A DNA stretch of 64,000 nt from Magicicada septendecula (Eukaryota > Arthropoda > Insecta > Hemiptera > Cicadidae). Position 1 is the first letter of the stretch. Each line of letters starts with the position of its first letter. Shown here piece by piece: positions 12,651 through 26,256 of the stretch. The stretch lies in contig CM068367.1 in assembly GCA_034769895.1 (NCBI GenBank), forward strand, positions 89,490,399-89,554,398. The letters are read 5' to 3'. Made by a program: the position numbers and the translations under genes. A model generated the notes under the pieces. The model was not told the origin of the DNA, searched no databases, and saw only the letters and a program-made list of their open reading frames with translations.

Positions 12651-14379
12651 ATGGATGGACTACGCAGACAATTACCATATGGTACAATCCTAAGAATAAT
12701 TGACACCACACGTCACTTGTATGCGAATACTCTGTCGTTATTGAATTACTCTACCTCTGACAAGTGCAAATGTACAAATGAATTTGGAAGTCGGTTTAAA
12801 CGAGTGCTCCTTTGTTCGACTTGTACGTAAAGTCTAGCACGTGCAGTTTTCGGTAGAACAAAACCTCTTCAAATTTGTCAGTAACATAGTGCTACGACGG
12901 TCTCCTGATTGTGGAAAACAAAATACAAGACACCAATGAAAGCACCAGTTTTGATTATCACAATTAAACAGTTTGTAATCAACAAGATAGTCTCTTACAA
13001 CAAATCAAATAAAAATTGTTCACACGCTATAAAATGTCAACTAATAGAGTCCCGCACAATTATAAAACACATAACACTTCGCCAAAATACTTCGAACCGC
13101 ACTGGAATAAATCGCCACTAAAACTGAACTGAGCGTCGCTGAGTGCTTCTATATATATACCCCACTGAAATTCTAGAATAATCCATACTGCGGCGTCAAC
13201 AACGCTACTAGAAAACACTAGAGCATATAATTGCTTGCTGCCTTGAATACAGTGTGCGCGGACCGGTGGAATCTGGATCAGTCTCGGCTACGAACGCGTG
13301 ACAAGTGTCACGTAATTGTGCTTCGTCTCAAAGTAGCAGCAATATGTACGCGCACACACATTACAGCCGGGCTCCGCTGGAATAGCCGAGAAACACGTAG
13401 CATGTTCTATAATCTCGTAACAATAGTTTTGTTAAACGACACAGCCTGATTTCAAGGAAGCAAGCCAAATTAGACTTTAACTTGTTCTGTGCCTCGTCCA
13501 TCAAATACACATCGTGCAAATTAAGTGTGGACCTTGCATTACGTTTATTGAAACAAAAAATCTTCTATGCAAGGAAAACGTGATTGGAGTAATTAATCTA
13601 CGCAGTGCTGATCGCGCACTCATTTCATATGGAGAAAGCGCTTGCAACGTTGTTTCAAGACGTCTTCAGCTTCATTAAAACACCGACGCAGAACATAGTA
13701 TTAGTAGCAGGCTAGTGTTTGCCACAAATTACAATTTTTTCCCTCTGTTCTCGTCGCCAACCCAGTTTTCCTCCGCCGCACAGTTGTAATTTATACAAAC
13801 TTTTTGCCCATCGTTTTGTAGTACGTACAACTTATTTCAACTAAACATTTAGTTCCATTATTTTAGAGTCAATCAGCAGGCAAAACTTGGAAGGAACTTT
13901 GTCCCGACGACGCGACGGGCGATGTAGTGAAACGGTGCACGTTTTGCTTCTTCCTTGTCGGTCGCCAGTTTTGAGCGTCGTGACTTCACGAATCTTCATC
14001 ATCGTTTGATTCGTTGTGATTCTCCACGCGTACCTTGACTTCGGCAATGCTCATGCACTGCGAAGAGAGACGTGTTTGTGTTACTTTTTGTACTTAGGTC
14101 AGTGAAACGTGTAGACGATCTTCTCTTCCCCCTGGACCCGTCGACTTTAACTTGAACCATAAGGTTTTCTATTCAGTCTTTACTTATGATGGGTCCGGAA
14201 TATTTCATTATTCAACGCTTTATTGTCGTGGTCGAGTCAACTTTGTTTTTAATTCTGGTCGTATGGACTGATACATTCTTCTAGCAGTCCATGGTATTGG
14301 AAGCAGTCTCCTCGAGCATGTCATGTTAAAGGTGTTAGTCCTTCTAAACCCAGATTTTTTATTTTTCAGAACTCAAAGG
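12651..14379. other. Noncoding, nothing firmly recognised
   Basis: No supported gene or element. TATATATA occurs at 13151-13158 upstream of a moderately GC-rich interval (13180-13450). That could be promoter-like or part of an unidentified repeat, but nothing confirms either. Confidence 0.4.
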
Positions 14380-14700
14380 CATACATAATACAGGGAACAT
14401 AAGTCTATCCACTATGATATTTTTTGTTTCCGTATGTACATCGTTACTTTTCTACATTTTCGTCAGTTTTTCCAGATCTGATTTTGCCACTCCTGCTTTT
14501 TTTGACAATTTGTTCCATATTTCCGCTTGTATGTGCCATAAGAGTCCTAACGTAGATGAATCTTCCAAATACTTCTGTATTCTTATGTTCCATCTCACTA
14601 ATTACTTTTTAGCCTGTATACAATCATTAATTTAGTCTTGTCATTGTTAATTTAAACGCTAACTCATTACTGTCTATGTCTACTCTAATGGTTACCTCAG
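14380..14700 (-). mobile_element. LINE reverse transcriptase relic
   Basis: On the minus strand, SNELAFKLTMTRLN followed by LMIVYR (14680-14610) corresponds to the GLKINxDKTKxMxxxR block downstream of the YADD box. EVFGRFIYVRTLMAHTSGNM (14570-14510) corresponds to the F-x-YLGxLx block. No polymerase core or C-terminus remains. The fragment stops where the repeated GC-rich block at 14704 begins. Confidence 0.5.
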
Positions 14701-14703
14701 TTA

Positions 14704-15745
14704 ACTCTGTTTCGCTTACGACAGATAGACACAAGTTGCGCGAGGCGTCTTGCTCCCTGGGTGTGTGCGTTGTTCGTGTCGCAGCCCATATGAACACCAG
14801 GTTCCTCCGGTGCAGAGCGGTCATTTGTTCGTAGTACAGTCAGTTACGATTCTATTTGCAAGATGATATGTAGGTTTACAGAAGGGAATTTGTATGTAGC
14901 TCTCTTAAGGATTCACCCGCAGAATCTGCGTTAATCGATGAGCTGGCACGTCCAGGCGGATGGGTTCCGCAATTAAGAACTTCCACGCCTCGCGGTTTCC
15001 CAAGCTTGGAACGACATCTCAGTTGAAGCAGCTCGAGCAGATGCAGAGCCTTTAATATTGTTGAATATTAAATTTCTCTTGGTATACCGAGCTGGCGCCA
15101 CGGTCCGGTACGGCACCGTGGTTTCCTTAAGGATTCACTCGCAGAAGCTTACAGCCGTACTGGGGTGGACGGTAGACGCGGCTGCCGTGAGGCGCCACGG
15201 TGAACGATGAGCGGCCACGTCCAGTCGACTGGTTCCCGCATGGAGACTCTTGTACACCTCACGGGTTCCCGTGCCTAGGACGACAGCGTAGCCGAGGCGA
15301 CTCGAGCTGGATCTGATCTGTCTGAACTGGCAGAGGCTAGATTACCAACCGAGCATAAAGGAAAGCCGTCTTCGTAGGATGGTGGTTGAGTGCCTGACGT
15401 GCGCCAGACAGTGGGTCAGGAAAAACCAGAAAAGTAGTGGACGGTGTAAACATGGTTCATGTGAAGGAAAGCCTATGGTGCGCCGTCAAGTAGTGCCCGA
15501 GGGCGTCTAACAAGTACCGGAGATCCGTACTGTCGAACTGACGGTTGTGCAGGAAGGATGATTCTACGACCTTTTACGAACAAGTTTGTTGCCGGGAATG
15601 TTTTGTTTACGAATAGACAGACAGAAGATGCACGGGGCGTCTCGCGCCCTGGTTTGTTTGCGTTGTCCAGGCCGGAGCCTGATGAACGCCAGGTTCTAAC
15701 AGTGCAGCGCGATCGTTTGCTCGGTACAAGTTATGTTGCGATCCA
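14704..15745. repeat. GC-rich block with nested direct repeats A-B-B'-A'
   Basis: Two diverged direct-repeat pairs lie inside one GC-rich interval. Repeat A is 14704-14853 and A' is 15597-15744; shared words include gcgtctNgCNccctgg, tgaacNccaggttc and agNgcgNtcgtttg. Repeat B is 14905-15053 and B' is 15125-15325; shared words include cttaaggattcac, ggccacgtccagNcg and gggttccN. All copies face the same way. The arrangement is not that of LTRs (which would give A...A only at the ends with unique DNA between) nor the split repeats of DIRS elements. No coding frame is recognisable. It may be a tandemly duplicated unknown repeat. Confidence 0.6.
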
Positions 15746-16262
15746 CGAATACATGATTACATGATTGCTTACGGCAGGGAGAACCGTGTCATCAACACAT
15801 ATTTTGCTACCTTAACTAAAAAATATGCTCCTCCAATACTGTGCGGTGAAACATCTGAGTTTAGAAGCTAGCGTAGCTATTTGTAAATGAGCGTGCGTTT
15901 GTGCGTGTGTGTGCACGCGTACGTACGCTCGCGTGAATCAATCATTGTCGTATCATTTACGACAATACATCACGTATGGAATAATTTGGGAATTTTTTAT
16001 TTAAATCTCATAACTTATCTAATTTGCAGATATGACATGAACTTTCATAAAGTCAGGTTGTTTCCCACCTCGCTCTTAAAACTATTAGCATTACATATAT
16101 CCTATATAAGCTGTTTGAAATCAACATAAAAAAATATAATGAATTAGTTCAACAAAAGGACACCTTGTTTGCCTAACTGATGTTACTTTTTACTTATGTG
16201 AAAATTATCTTTCTTTTCGGTATCGTGTTGAATCTATTGTCATCGAATCGCGGGAGCTGTAC
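15746..16262. other. AT-rich noncoding DNA
   Basis: Nothing recognised apart from a short alternating GT/CG tract at 15896-15932. Confidence 0.5.
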
Positions 16263-17060
16263 TATCATCATCATTCCCAGTACTACAACTCATTGCTAAG
16301 TCTTGACGTCCTCCAGAAGCCTTCTCCAAGCGTCCTGATCTTACGCGATGGCTCTACAGTCCCTTAGCCCAAATACTTTAGCATCATTCTCGCATTACCA
16401 ATCCATCGCAGCTTTGGTGTGCCTCTCTTTCTCCTTCTATCGTCAAGCCTTTCATCAGTATTTTATGCTCAGACATCCTCATTAAATGCCCGGCCCAGCT
16501 CAACCTTGATAATTTAATATATCGGTATTTTACAAATTCTATATCCGTAAAGAGTGTGTATAATTCTTGATTATAAGGTATCAGCCATACACCTCTTCAC
16601 ACACTGGAACATAAAGTTTCCGTGATATCTTTCTTTCAAAAGTTAAAAGACGTCTTCCATTAACTTTCGTGATGGTCCGTGTTTATATAGCTAACCACAT
16701 TTTCTTTGCGCTGTGATCCAAGGTGAGGAATGGCTCAGTCATCGAACCATAAGATCGAGCAATTATATCGACATCATCTGTGAATGCCTATAATTGAACC
16801 GGCTTTGTGAGTAGCGTTTTTTGCTTTATACACAGGCTACTCTTATGACTTTCTAAAGTGGTTATGTTGAAGAGCAAGCAGGACAAACCATCGCCCTGTC
16901 TCAAACCAGTATTACAGTAAAAGAAATCTGTCGGATCAGACCCAATTTTAACTCTGTCGTGCACTTCCCTCATTGTCATTGTCACCAGGCGGATCACTTT
17001 TAAGGGGATATTGAGATCCATCATTGCCATGTAAAGTTGATCTTTATTTATGCTATCATA
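16263..17060 (-). mobile_element. LINE reverse transcriptase 3' half, decayed
   Basis: The minus strand carries an RT palm segment, MDLNIPLKVIRLVTMTM...VKIG...F...GLRQGDGLSCLLFN (17025-16860), matching the I-x-L-I-x-x-x-Y ... G-x-RQGD-x-LSP-x-LFN block. The YADD region is lost. Then come FVKYRYIKLSRLSWAGHLMR (about 16530-16475), GTPKLRWIGNA (16420-16390) and a terminal EGFWRTSRLSNEL. The 3' end abuts a gatgatgat tract. A second copy of this family, same strand, lies at 53598-54010; the two share sequence around the WxGHL and (K/R)LRWI blocks. Confidence 0.85.
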
Positions 17061-18050
17061 AGCGGTCTTAAAATTTAAAAATAAGTGGTGGGTGTTAATG
17101 TTAAATTCAGGAATTGTATGGTGCTGGCAAATTTTTTCGGGCTGTTTCCTGTTACCAGTATTCTTTACAACTTAATAAAGGGGGGCGGGTAAGGGCCATA
17201 TCTTACACATCAGCGAAAGTCAAGCCACGTCAATAGGACACAGTGATGCTTAGAAAAAATCGTTATGAATAGCAACACGATACGTAGAAACCTTATTGAG
17301 TGAGCTCACAAAGTTTATTGTCAGACCAATCACACAGATTTGGATCCAGTAGTATAAAATTTATTTTCTTGTAATTTCTATTCAGTAAAGAAGTGGAGCA
17401 GAATTTCTTGTTAATAATAACCGCGTTTATTTTTGCGCCTTCGGAACGACTCGACAACAGTCAATCGATACTCTGACCCAGACCAATAAAGTGACGTCTC
17501 CGCGACGCGCGCGGTACTCGTAAAACCGTTGTTTTACGGCGTTCCGATGGATCGAGTCCCACACGCAGCCAGTCACTGGGATTTCCCTGCGACGATTTTG
17601 TTTGTTATTCTTCTATTCTCAACGTTTATTACGAATGAGTATACCGTGACTGTGTTTCCCGCTGACGGGTTTACAATAAAACCCACTTAATCGCCTGTTA
17701 AAAGGGGGCAAAATGCCTGTTAATAGACAAAAGCATTTGTGTGTATTCACGTTTTGTTTGATCAGTCATCACTTTCCAATAAGAGGGTGTCAGTTATTTA
17801 AAATGTTTCATTTTTTTCAGTCAGTACAAACGGTTAGTTTTTGTACATATATAACATTTATAAAAACATATCCATGGATTTGTTCTTCTCATAGATAGCG
17901 GTTGTGTTCACTGTAGTTTATGAATACGTCTGCTTCCTCGTCGGGCGCTCGCATCGTGAATCCTTTTGCGGAGGATCACAGAGGGAGTGTCGCGAAGTGT
18001 CGCACTTTTTAAGAATAGGGTCTAATGTAAAAGTTAAAATTAACAATACC

Positions 18051-18053
<3 letters not shown>
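17061..18053. other. Noncoding, unclassified
   Basis: No supported gene. 17430-17600 is GC-richer, contains caataaa-type and repeated cgacgcg-type words, and may be an unidentified repeat. Frames at 17713-17898 and 17904-18188 lack coding character; the latter runs into a GA microsatellite. Confidence 0.4.

Positions 18054-18119
<66 letters not shown>
18054..18119. repeat. (GA)n microsatellite, 66 bp
   Basis: A pure GA tract immediately upstream of a plus-strand LINE fragment. Confidence 0.98.
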
Positions 18120-18122
<3 letters not shown>

Positions 18123-18129
18123 GAGAGAG

Positions 18130-18985
18130 AAATACAGACAAACCAGGGGTTTGCGGCAAGGGTGCTCTCTATTTCCAGTCTTGTTTAATTTATGTCTGGA
18201 CGATGCGATTCGTTCATGGCAGAAAGTAGTAATATAAGTTTTAATTCAAATAATTTAAAGTTATGTACTCTTTTATATGCGGACGATCACTCCAGAGAAT
18301 CGATTACGAAAAGCATTTCGTAATTTAGGTAGACAGTACAATCTGACGATTTCGTCCAAAAAAATGAAGTTACTTGTTTTTCAGGGAAAATATGCAATGA
18401 GAGGGAAAGTAGTGTGTGATAATAAATCAATATTAAAGTAGTAAATATTTATAATTATCCAGGCTGTCTGGTAAGTTTTGATGTTAATTTTATGAATTGG
18501 AGAAGAAAAGATGCGTAAGTCAAAATACGCGCGACACAATTATAAGAAATCTAAAAAATAAAACTCGCAGAGATACGCTACTTGAGTTTTATAAAGTGAT
18601 GGTTATACCAGTTTTTCAATATGAGTGTGGAACTAAGAAGGACTACCAACGTATACATTCGGCGGAAATGAGATTTCTGTAAGCTGTCGCAACGTATGAG
18701 CTTATCGATGTTATATGATTGTAAACACTTCAGGGCTGAATTGAATAAATATATATATATAGGTGTGTAATTTTTGTAGCAAAAAGAGAATACAGACAGA
18801 AATGGATAGCTCGCCTACAGCGACAACCATCGAGCCGAGTGCTGCATTACGTTGCAAGAGGACGTAGGCGTAGTTTGAAACGGCCAAATACAACAATGTG
18901 GATCGAACAGGACGAGTGAACCACGTGGGGCCGGAAAGCGGGCGTTAGAGCCTAATCCTTAGAGTAGGTGGTGACGACATTATTG
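18130..18985 (+). mobile_element. LINE reverse transcriptase 3' half, decayed
   Basis: In plus-strand order: QTRGLRQGCSLFPVLFN near 18136-18190 (the G-x-RQGC-x-LSPxLFN block), a damaged YADD region near 18260 (LLYADDH in shifted frame), LGRQYNLTISSKKMKLLVFQ (18327-18385), RRDTLLEFYKVMVIPVFQYE (about 18570-18625, the T-x-L-x-FYKxxxxPxxxYG block), and EYRQKWIARLQR with GRRRSLKRPNTTMWIEQ (18790-18910). Several stops and frameshifts separate these. The copy begins right after a GA microsatellite, so its 5' truncation point or insertion target may be that repeat. Confidence 0.85.
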
Positions 18986-20240
<1,255 letters not shown>

Positions 20241-23200
20241 AGAAGCTCATTGATAGGTTATGCAAGGGATACTCTGATGACAAACCAATCAAATACAAAG
20301 TACACGTACATGAAATGCCCAAGACATCGAAAGGCGTTTAGGTGTATGAGAACCTAGGTGTTAAATATCTAGGAGTGGTGAACGAAAAGAAATGAGACAA
20401 CCGTAGAAGGTACAGACCTATAAGCGGGAAAGGCGGTGTAGTGAATATACCCAAGCTTTATGAGGGATAGGAATGTTAGTACAGAAATAAAGGTGTGAAT
20501 ATTGTTACAACACAAATAAGCCACCCCAGTACCAGGGATAAAAAAGATAATTCTAAATGTAAAAATACTTCATATCAAATAAAATGTTTAAAAATAAATA
20601 AAATATAAATATTATGACACGACGAACGACGATATTACCCAACCCAAGTGATTGACCCAACAACAGAAAACAAAAGAAGGGAACCACGAAACATACACAA
20701 AGGAAAAGGTGAGTGACCAAACAACTAGGAACTAACAAAAGAAGGTAAGAAACCAGCACCAAAGAAGAATAAAAGGAAGTGAACAAATTCCTACAACTAA
20801 ATAGAAATTAAACCAGTCGAGAAGAGGAGAACCGAATCAAAATGAAGACAATTGAAGAAGAAGAAGAAGAAGAGGAAGAATGAAGAGGAGACAAAGTGAA
20901 ACCAAGAAGTAACAAACACCACATATAAAAGGGAGAAATGGTATACTCAAAGATAGAATACTGTAAATAAACCCCAAATAATTATCCACTAATGAAACAA
21001 ATATTATTGTTGTAAATGAAATAACTTATATACCTGTTTTAAACAAAAGACAATTAAAAAGTAACGTAGTGAAGAAAAGTACACTCACCCCAATTATTAA
21101 AGTTAGATTTAATGAAAAGTAAATAACCAAATGTCATTAATAATAAGAATTATGTTATAAAGAAATAGTGAGAAATAATAGGAGAAATAAGTATAGGGAT
21201 TACCCACTAAGTAACACTTAATATAAACAGTGAAACAAAATAAAGTGCAATAGTGAAAGTGTTAATACCCCAAAATAGTGAGTGTATCAGTGATAAACCT
21301 CAGTTAATTAAAGGTGAACGTGATACGTGGAAATAGATATTATCAGTAATAAAAATGTATTAATAGATAAGAAAACACTTAAAAAATCATTGATAAACCA
21401 ATCAATGATGTATGTGAGCTTATGAACAATCATATAATTAAGAATAATTAAAAATAGTATTTAAAATAGAGATAAGTAAAGGATGTAGTATCGTTCAGGG
21501 AGAAAGCCCATGTAAAAACAGTTTGTGTTAACTTGGAATGGAGGAAGATAGTAGTATTGAAATAAGATTTTGCATTAAAATTAAGTATACAATTAATAAA
21601 ACACCCCATGTTAGAAGGGAAAGAAATTTAATGAGTTTGAAAGAAGTGATGATGTTTATCACTCAAAGTAATAGCAAAAGAATGAAATAAATGTTAAACC
21701 AACAGTAACTAATAACTTATAAAGAATTGTTTGTTTTAATGTTATGAATACGATATGGCTGAAAGAAACTTGCAGTCCATAAGCCTAATTGTTATATTTT
21801 AAAAGATGAATAATGAAAACTATATTGAATAGTAATCAGAACATAAACAGAATCAAAACGCAACACAAACAATTATCATAACAAAGTGAAGCCCATCAGG
21901 CTGAATTAAAATGTAATTTAGAAGAAATAAATAAAATAACATCATGGCTACTTTTGGCTATGAAAATGTATAACTGTCAGACACACACAAATGTCAATTG
22001 TAACAAATTCACAAGGAAATTTACTAATCTAAGACAAGTAAATAGTCAGTAATTATGTATAAATCATTTTAAAAGAGAAATATTATTATAAAAGTTTAAT
22101 TTAAAAGAGATATGTAATTTATCAGATGTCAAATAATTAGACTAAAGTTAATGTATAATGGAATATGACCTTATGAGGTATCATTTTAAACTTTGAAAGG
22201 AAATAACGACAATAGTGATATTATTTATTACCCCAAAGGAACGATAGAGGAATAAAATCATTCAGAAAATATATAATAAATTTGAATAAAAATTCAAATC
22301 TCATAACAATGCTTTTGAAAGAGGCCTTAACCAATCAAAGGGTTTCTGTTAACATAGAAACGGGCCGTTGAGTACTAATTTTCCGTTAAATTTATTAGAC
22401 TTGAAAAAATGACGCGTGGGTAAGCGGTACGCAAGATTGTGATGACTGAAATTTTACATTAAATAGTTAAAAAGACGTTCAGAAGTCGACAACAAGAACC
22501 AAAGACGAGTAGATGCAGAGCTTCTAAGATTAAACGATGTCCTGGAACCAAATACAAAGAAATTAAATAGCAGAAAGTCCCAAGGCGAGATATAAGAAGA
22601 TGCCCGAAGCTTAAACCAGCCCAAAATTGCAGAATTTCCACTACCCCTGATGACAACATATCAACACTGTCTGAACTGATAAGTATCAACTAAAATCCTT
22701 TATCCCTGAAACCAAATTACTTTAAATATTTCTCAAGACAATCAAAATTTCTCACTATTAAACAAATTTAATTTTCTTTCAAAGGTTTAATGCATAATCA
22801 ACTTACGTAAAACATTTGTTAATTAAAATATAACCTCGCATTAGTGTGCGAACTTTGTAACAAACAATACGACACTACCGAACAATTTGTAAAAACACTT
22901 TATACTATTTAAGTACGTAGTGTACTTTTTTAATGTAACCAACTTTTATGTTTTATTTTATAATCCAAAGGACCCCAGATTTTGAACAGATTAATATATT
23001 GTATGTAAACAGAGGCCATGACGCCATTGAAATAATTTGTTTCAAAACCAATTTCGCCAACTTTGAGATGTAGTATGCGTTTCATGTTCTAAGCCGGAGC
23101 AATTTGTTATTAAATCATTTATAATCCTTTTGTCATATTAATTAATGACTGAATTTGCATTAAAATTACAGTACAGAGTATTACCATCGTTTTATTTCAT

Positions 23201-23383
23201 AGGACGTTGTAGAATATATGTGTGTTAGCAATTTTTATTAAGTAACCAACTAGCGCTCTTCACGAGTGGACAATACGGCAACCTGTACAGCGGCGGGAAC
23301 CATTTGAACGCTCCAGCCGTCAATGCTGACAACACTTATTAACTTGTAATTTAACAAATTTAATTGTTTTAATATAAACAATT
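20241..23383. other. Long AT-rich block, possibly a retrotransposon LTR or untranslated DNA
   Basis: About 3 kb of strongly A-rich plus-strand sequence with no long open frame. A purine-rich run at 20850-20900 and the string aaaagggagaaatgg near 20925 resemble a polypurine tract. The block ends at a primer-binding-site-like motif (23384). If both are real, much of 20.94-23.38 kb would be one very long LTR. No second LTR is present in the window to test this. Frames at 20553-20786 and 22459-22689 show no domain. Confidence 0.3.
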
Positions 23384-23402
23384 TGGCGCCACCCGGGATT
23401 CG
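23384..23402 (+). other. Primer-binding-site-like motif
   Basis: TGGCGCCACCCGGGATTCG has the look of an LTR-retrotransposon primer-binding site: it starts with TGG (complement of tRNA CCA) and contains a GGATTCG stretch complementary to a T-arm. It follows an AT-rich stretch ending in aaacaat. The exact tRNA cannot be named. No gag or pol frames follow. Confidence 0.4.
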
Positions 23403-23589
23403 CAACCCCTATGAATAAACAGGTAGGTTGTACTGGTAATTTAGACCACGCTACGGACTTCAGTAGTGACCACCATTATTGTAACGACCGGTGTGAGGCG
23501 AACACACCACAATAACACTTATACACATAAAAAACAAGTGTAAACACATTTTAACAGGTACGACCGAGTCTACTAGATCGTTACAATAT

Positions 23590-23860
23590 ACATGTCAATA
23601 ACACGATATGTAGAATCATGTGGAAATGAACTTATCTGCCTTACCGTCAGTGATGAGGATATATTGAGGACGTTTGAAATAAGACAATAAAGAGAATGAT
23701 AGGCCCAACGGAAATGTCTGGTAGAGCATACAGAAGGTAGAAAGATCGAGAAGGAGAAAAAGAAGCTGTGCTGTAAGAGGGAGAGAAATAATAATGTATA
23801 TGAAAGCGCAGAAAGTAAGTTGATTAGGGACGTGTGGAGAGAATAGCACCTCAACCTTCC
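23590..23860 (+). mobile_element. LINE 3' fragment, heavily decayed
   Basis: The plus strand reads VESCGNEL then LTVSDEDILRTFE (23607-23675) and, one frameshift later, KRMIGPTEMSGRAYRR (23690-23740). These match the Y-G-x-E-x-W-x-L-T ... L-x-x-F-E-x-K-I-L-R-x-x-x-G-P block of LINE C-terminal regions. The minus-strand frames on top of it are shadows. Confidence 0.5.
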
Positions 23861-24489
23861 AGTGGCGTGGCGTGGGTACATAACACCTGTTGCCGGTTGT
23901 GATAGGCCTAAAACGTAACCTAAAAATTAATTCGAATTTTTTCTTGTACCAAGTGTTCTTTTTAGAGCATTTCTATCATTCACTGCGAAAAGAAGAGGGT
24001 CCCGGTTCAACGGGATCTGTCTCTCATTATACTTACACAGAATAAATCAGAATATAAATAATCGAATTAAAAATAATAAAGACAAACAGAGAAACACATG
24101 ACTAAACGAACAAAACACAAATAGGTACGTAGTATCTGCTGCAGGCACGTCAGTTACGAAAACGAACATAGTAGCTGCTAACTGAGCGTTTTGCCGGTTT
24201 ATACAGCGGCAACACATTGGATGGACGAGTGTGTGTCCCCTCCACAGTTGGTACAGTGACAACTACTACGAGGTCAATGACCGTACGCTGTAAAACATTG
24301 ACGATGTCTGAGCCGGCAACACAAAACGGTGCAAGTGCCCAGCAGTTCGAAACCAATGCTAACCTTTTCTTCAAGGTTCCCTACTAATATTCTCCGGATT
24401 TCAAATTATTCAATAACTAAAGTATTTGTTTTGTGATATAATTAATATTATTTTCTCTTATTTCCAGTACTGTTGCCGCCGGCAACACC
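23861..24489. other. Noncoding, unclassified
   Basis: No supported element. Minus-strand frames at 24047-24374 have no domain I recognise. Confidence 0.4.
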
Positions 24490-24710
24490 GGTTACGTGGA
24501 CAACACCGGATTACACTACTGCAACCTTTAATAAAAAACGCAACTGTTCGCAGGCCACTGAATGACCCACCACCAAAAGGAAGACCAAAACTGAGATGGG
24601 AGGATCACACGTACAGACTGATGCGGTAAATATGGCCACACAAAATTGGAGGTACACATGAAAGTTAGAGGAGACTTAAACTGGCGTCTTTAGGTATTCA
24701 TCATACTTTA
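24490..24710 (+). mobile_element. LINE 3' tail fragment
   Basis: PLNDPPPKGRPKLRWEDHTY (24550-24610) is the G-R-P-K-x-R-W-E-D hallmark near the C-terminus of LINE polymerases, followed after a frameshift by an NWR...L-E segment. Only the last 70 or so codons remain. Confidence 0.6.
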
Positions 24711-25294
24711 CGCAGTTCTATTTAATTTTCTCATTCAAGCTGAATATATAAAGCTTTCTTTTCTTGCTTCATTTGTTATCACGTCTCTTAGATTGCATCC
24801 TCGAACTCTTCTCAGAAGCCTCACATTAGTCCTGCATATGTTGTAATATTATGCATAAACGTATCTATATTTTACTGCATAAAATATATATGATATATTA
24901 AAATATATGCATGTCATCTTTAATTTTAACACGACTCTTTCCTAGTTTTGTTTTCTTAAAGATAAGCTGACAGTGTAACAAAAACGCTCCAATATTTTTT
25001 TCCAGTTCTTTACTACAATCTAAGAGGATATTATAATTCAAAGTGTTTTTAAAGTGTTCTAATGTTCTGCCTTCTAAGACGATCTTCGCCTTAAATATAA
25101 CACTCCGGAGAAATAACACAATGGCTCACACAATCACCTTCAAAAATAAGGACAATCGCGAACAAAAATGTAGGCATACATTTAAAACAAAAAAAATTAC
25201 CGTCTGATGTTTCATTAAAATTACATGCACAATAAAATTACTATATTGTTAAAACAAAATAAAAATATTCAAAACAAAGTTTTGGTTTAAAATA

Positions 25295-26190
25295 AATTTT
25301 AATGTGTAAAATGCACGATAATATACCTGTAACAAAAGGGATCAAAGAGGGGGATTCCCTAAGTCCCATACTCTTCAATGTAGTTATGGATGAAATTGTT
25401 AAGAAGGTAGAGCAGATGAGAGGATATAGGATTGGTAGAAGTAGGCTATGTTTAATATTATATGTTATGCAGATGACGTTATTCTAATAGCAGAAAATGA
25501 AAATGACTAACAAAGACTTGTGTATAATTTTAACAAAGCATGCCAGAAATATAACATGAAGATAGCGGAAGAGAACACAAATTCAATTACAATTTCACGT
25601 GACCCATTAAGGTGAAAGCTTGCGATAAATGACAGAATAATAGAACAAGTAATGCACACAGACTACTTAGAAACAAGGCTTACAAGTAACAATAGGGTAG
25701 ATGAAGAAATGGAACGTCAATTGATGAAAGCAAGAAGAATTGCTGGATGCATGAATAATAAATATAAAATATAAATATTTATATGGAATAATAAGTACCT
25801 CACACAAGAAGCAATAACTAGGGTTTACAAAAGCACAATACGTCCAGTAATATCCTATGCATCAGAGACTAAGCCAGATACAGCAACAACTCAAAGAAAA
25901 CGACAAACTATAGGAATGAGTATATTATGGAGGGTATTAGGAAAGACAAGGTACGATAGGTCGCCAAACAGTAGGATAAGAGAAACATGTAATGTAACAG
26001 ATATTAATTCTAGAATTACGGAAAGAATAAGGATATGGAATGAACACATATCAAGAATGCATGACACAAGGTTAGTGAAAAAGACGAGAGATAGCCAACC
26101 AAACACGAAGAGAAGCATTAGTCGACCAAGGAAGAGGTAGAGTGACAGCATGTAGAACCGTTGTTATAGAACCCTAGGACGTTAATAATA
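25295..26190 (+). mobile_element. LINE reverse transcriptase 3' half retaining YADD
   Basis: In order on the plus strand: TKGIKEGDSLSPILFNVVMD (25330-25390), ICYADDVILIAENE (25457-25500, catalytic YADD intact after a frameshift), YNMKIAEENTNSI (25551-25590), YLETRLTSNNRVDEEM (25660-25710), ITRVYKSTIRPVISYASET (25813-25870), SILWRVLGKTRYDR (25918-25960), ERIRIWNEHISRMHDTRLVK (26020-26080) and SRPRKR (26120-26137). A GAA tract follows directly as the 3' tail. The copy is 5' truncated near 25295, and frameshifts and stops prevent activity. It is the only copy here with an intact catalytic aspartate pair inside a long recognisable stretch of its polymerase. Confidence 0.9.
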
Positions 26191-26256
26191 AAGAAGAAGA
26201 AGAAGAAGAAGAAGAAGAAGAAGAAGAAGAAGAAGAAGAAGCAGAAGAAGAAGAAG
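26191..26256. repeat. (GAA)n, 3' tail of the LINE
   Basis: About 66 bp of GAA with one GCA interruption, starting immediately after ttaataataa. The position fits a microsatellite-type LINE tail. Confidence 0.9.

Noticed and set aside
13145-13210. TATATATA as a promoter for a downstream gene
   Set aside because: No open frame of coding character or splice structure follows.
20300-20400. Plus-strand LGVKYLGVV, similar to the LINE Y-L-G block
   Set aside because: A single short match with no neighbouring RT blocks.
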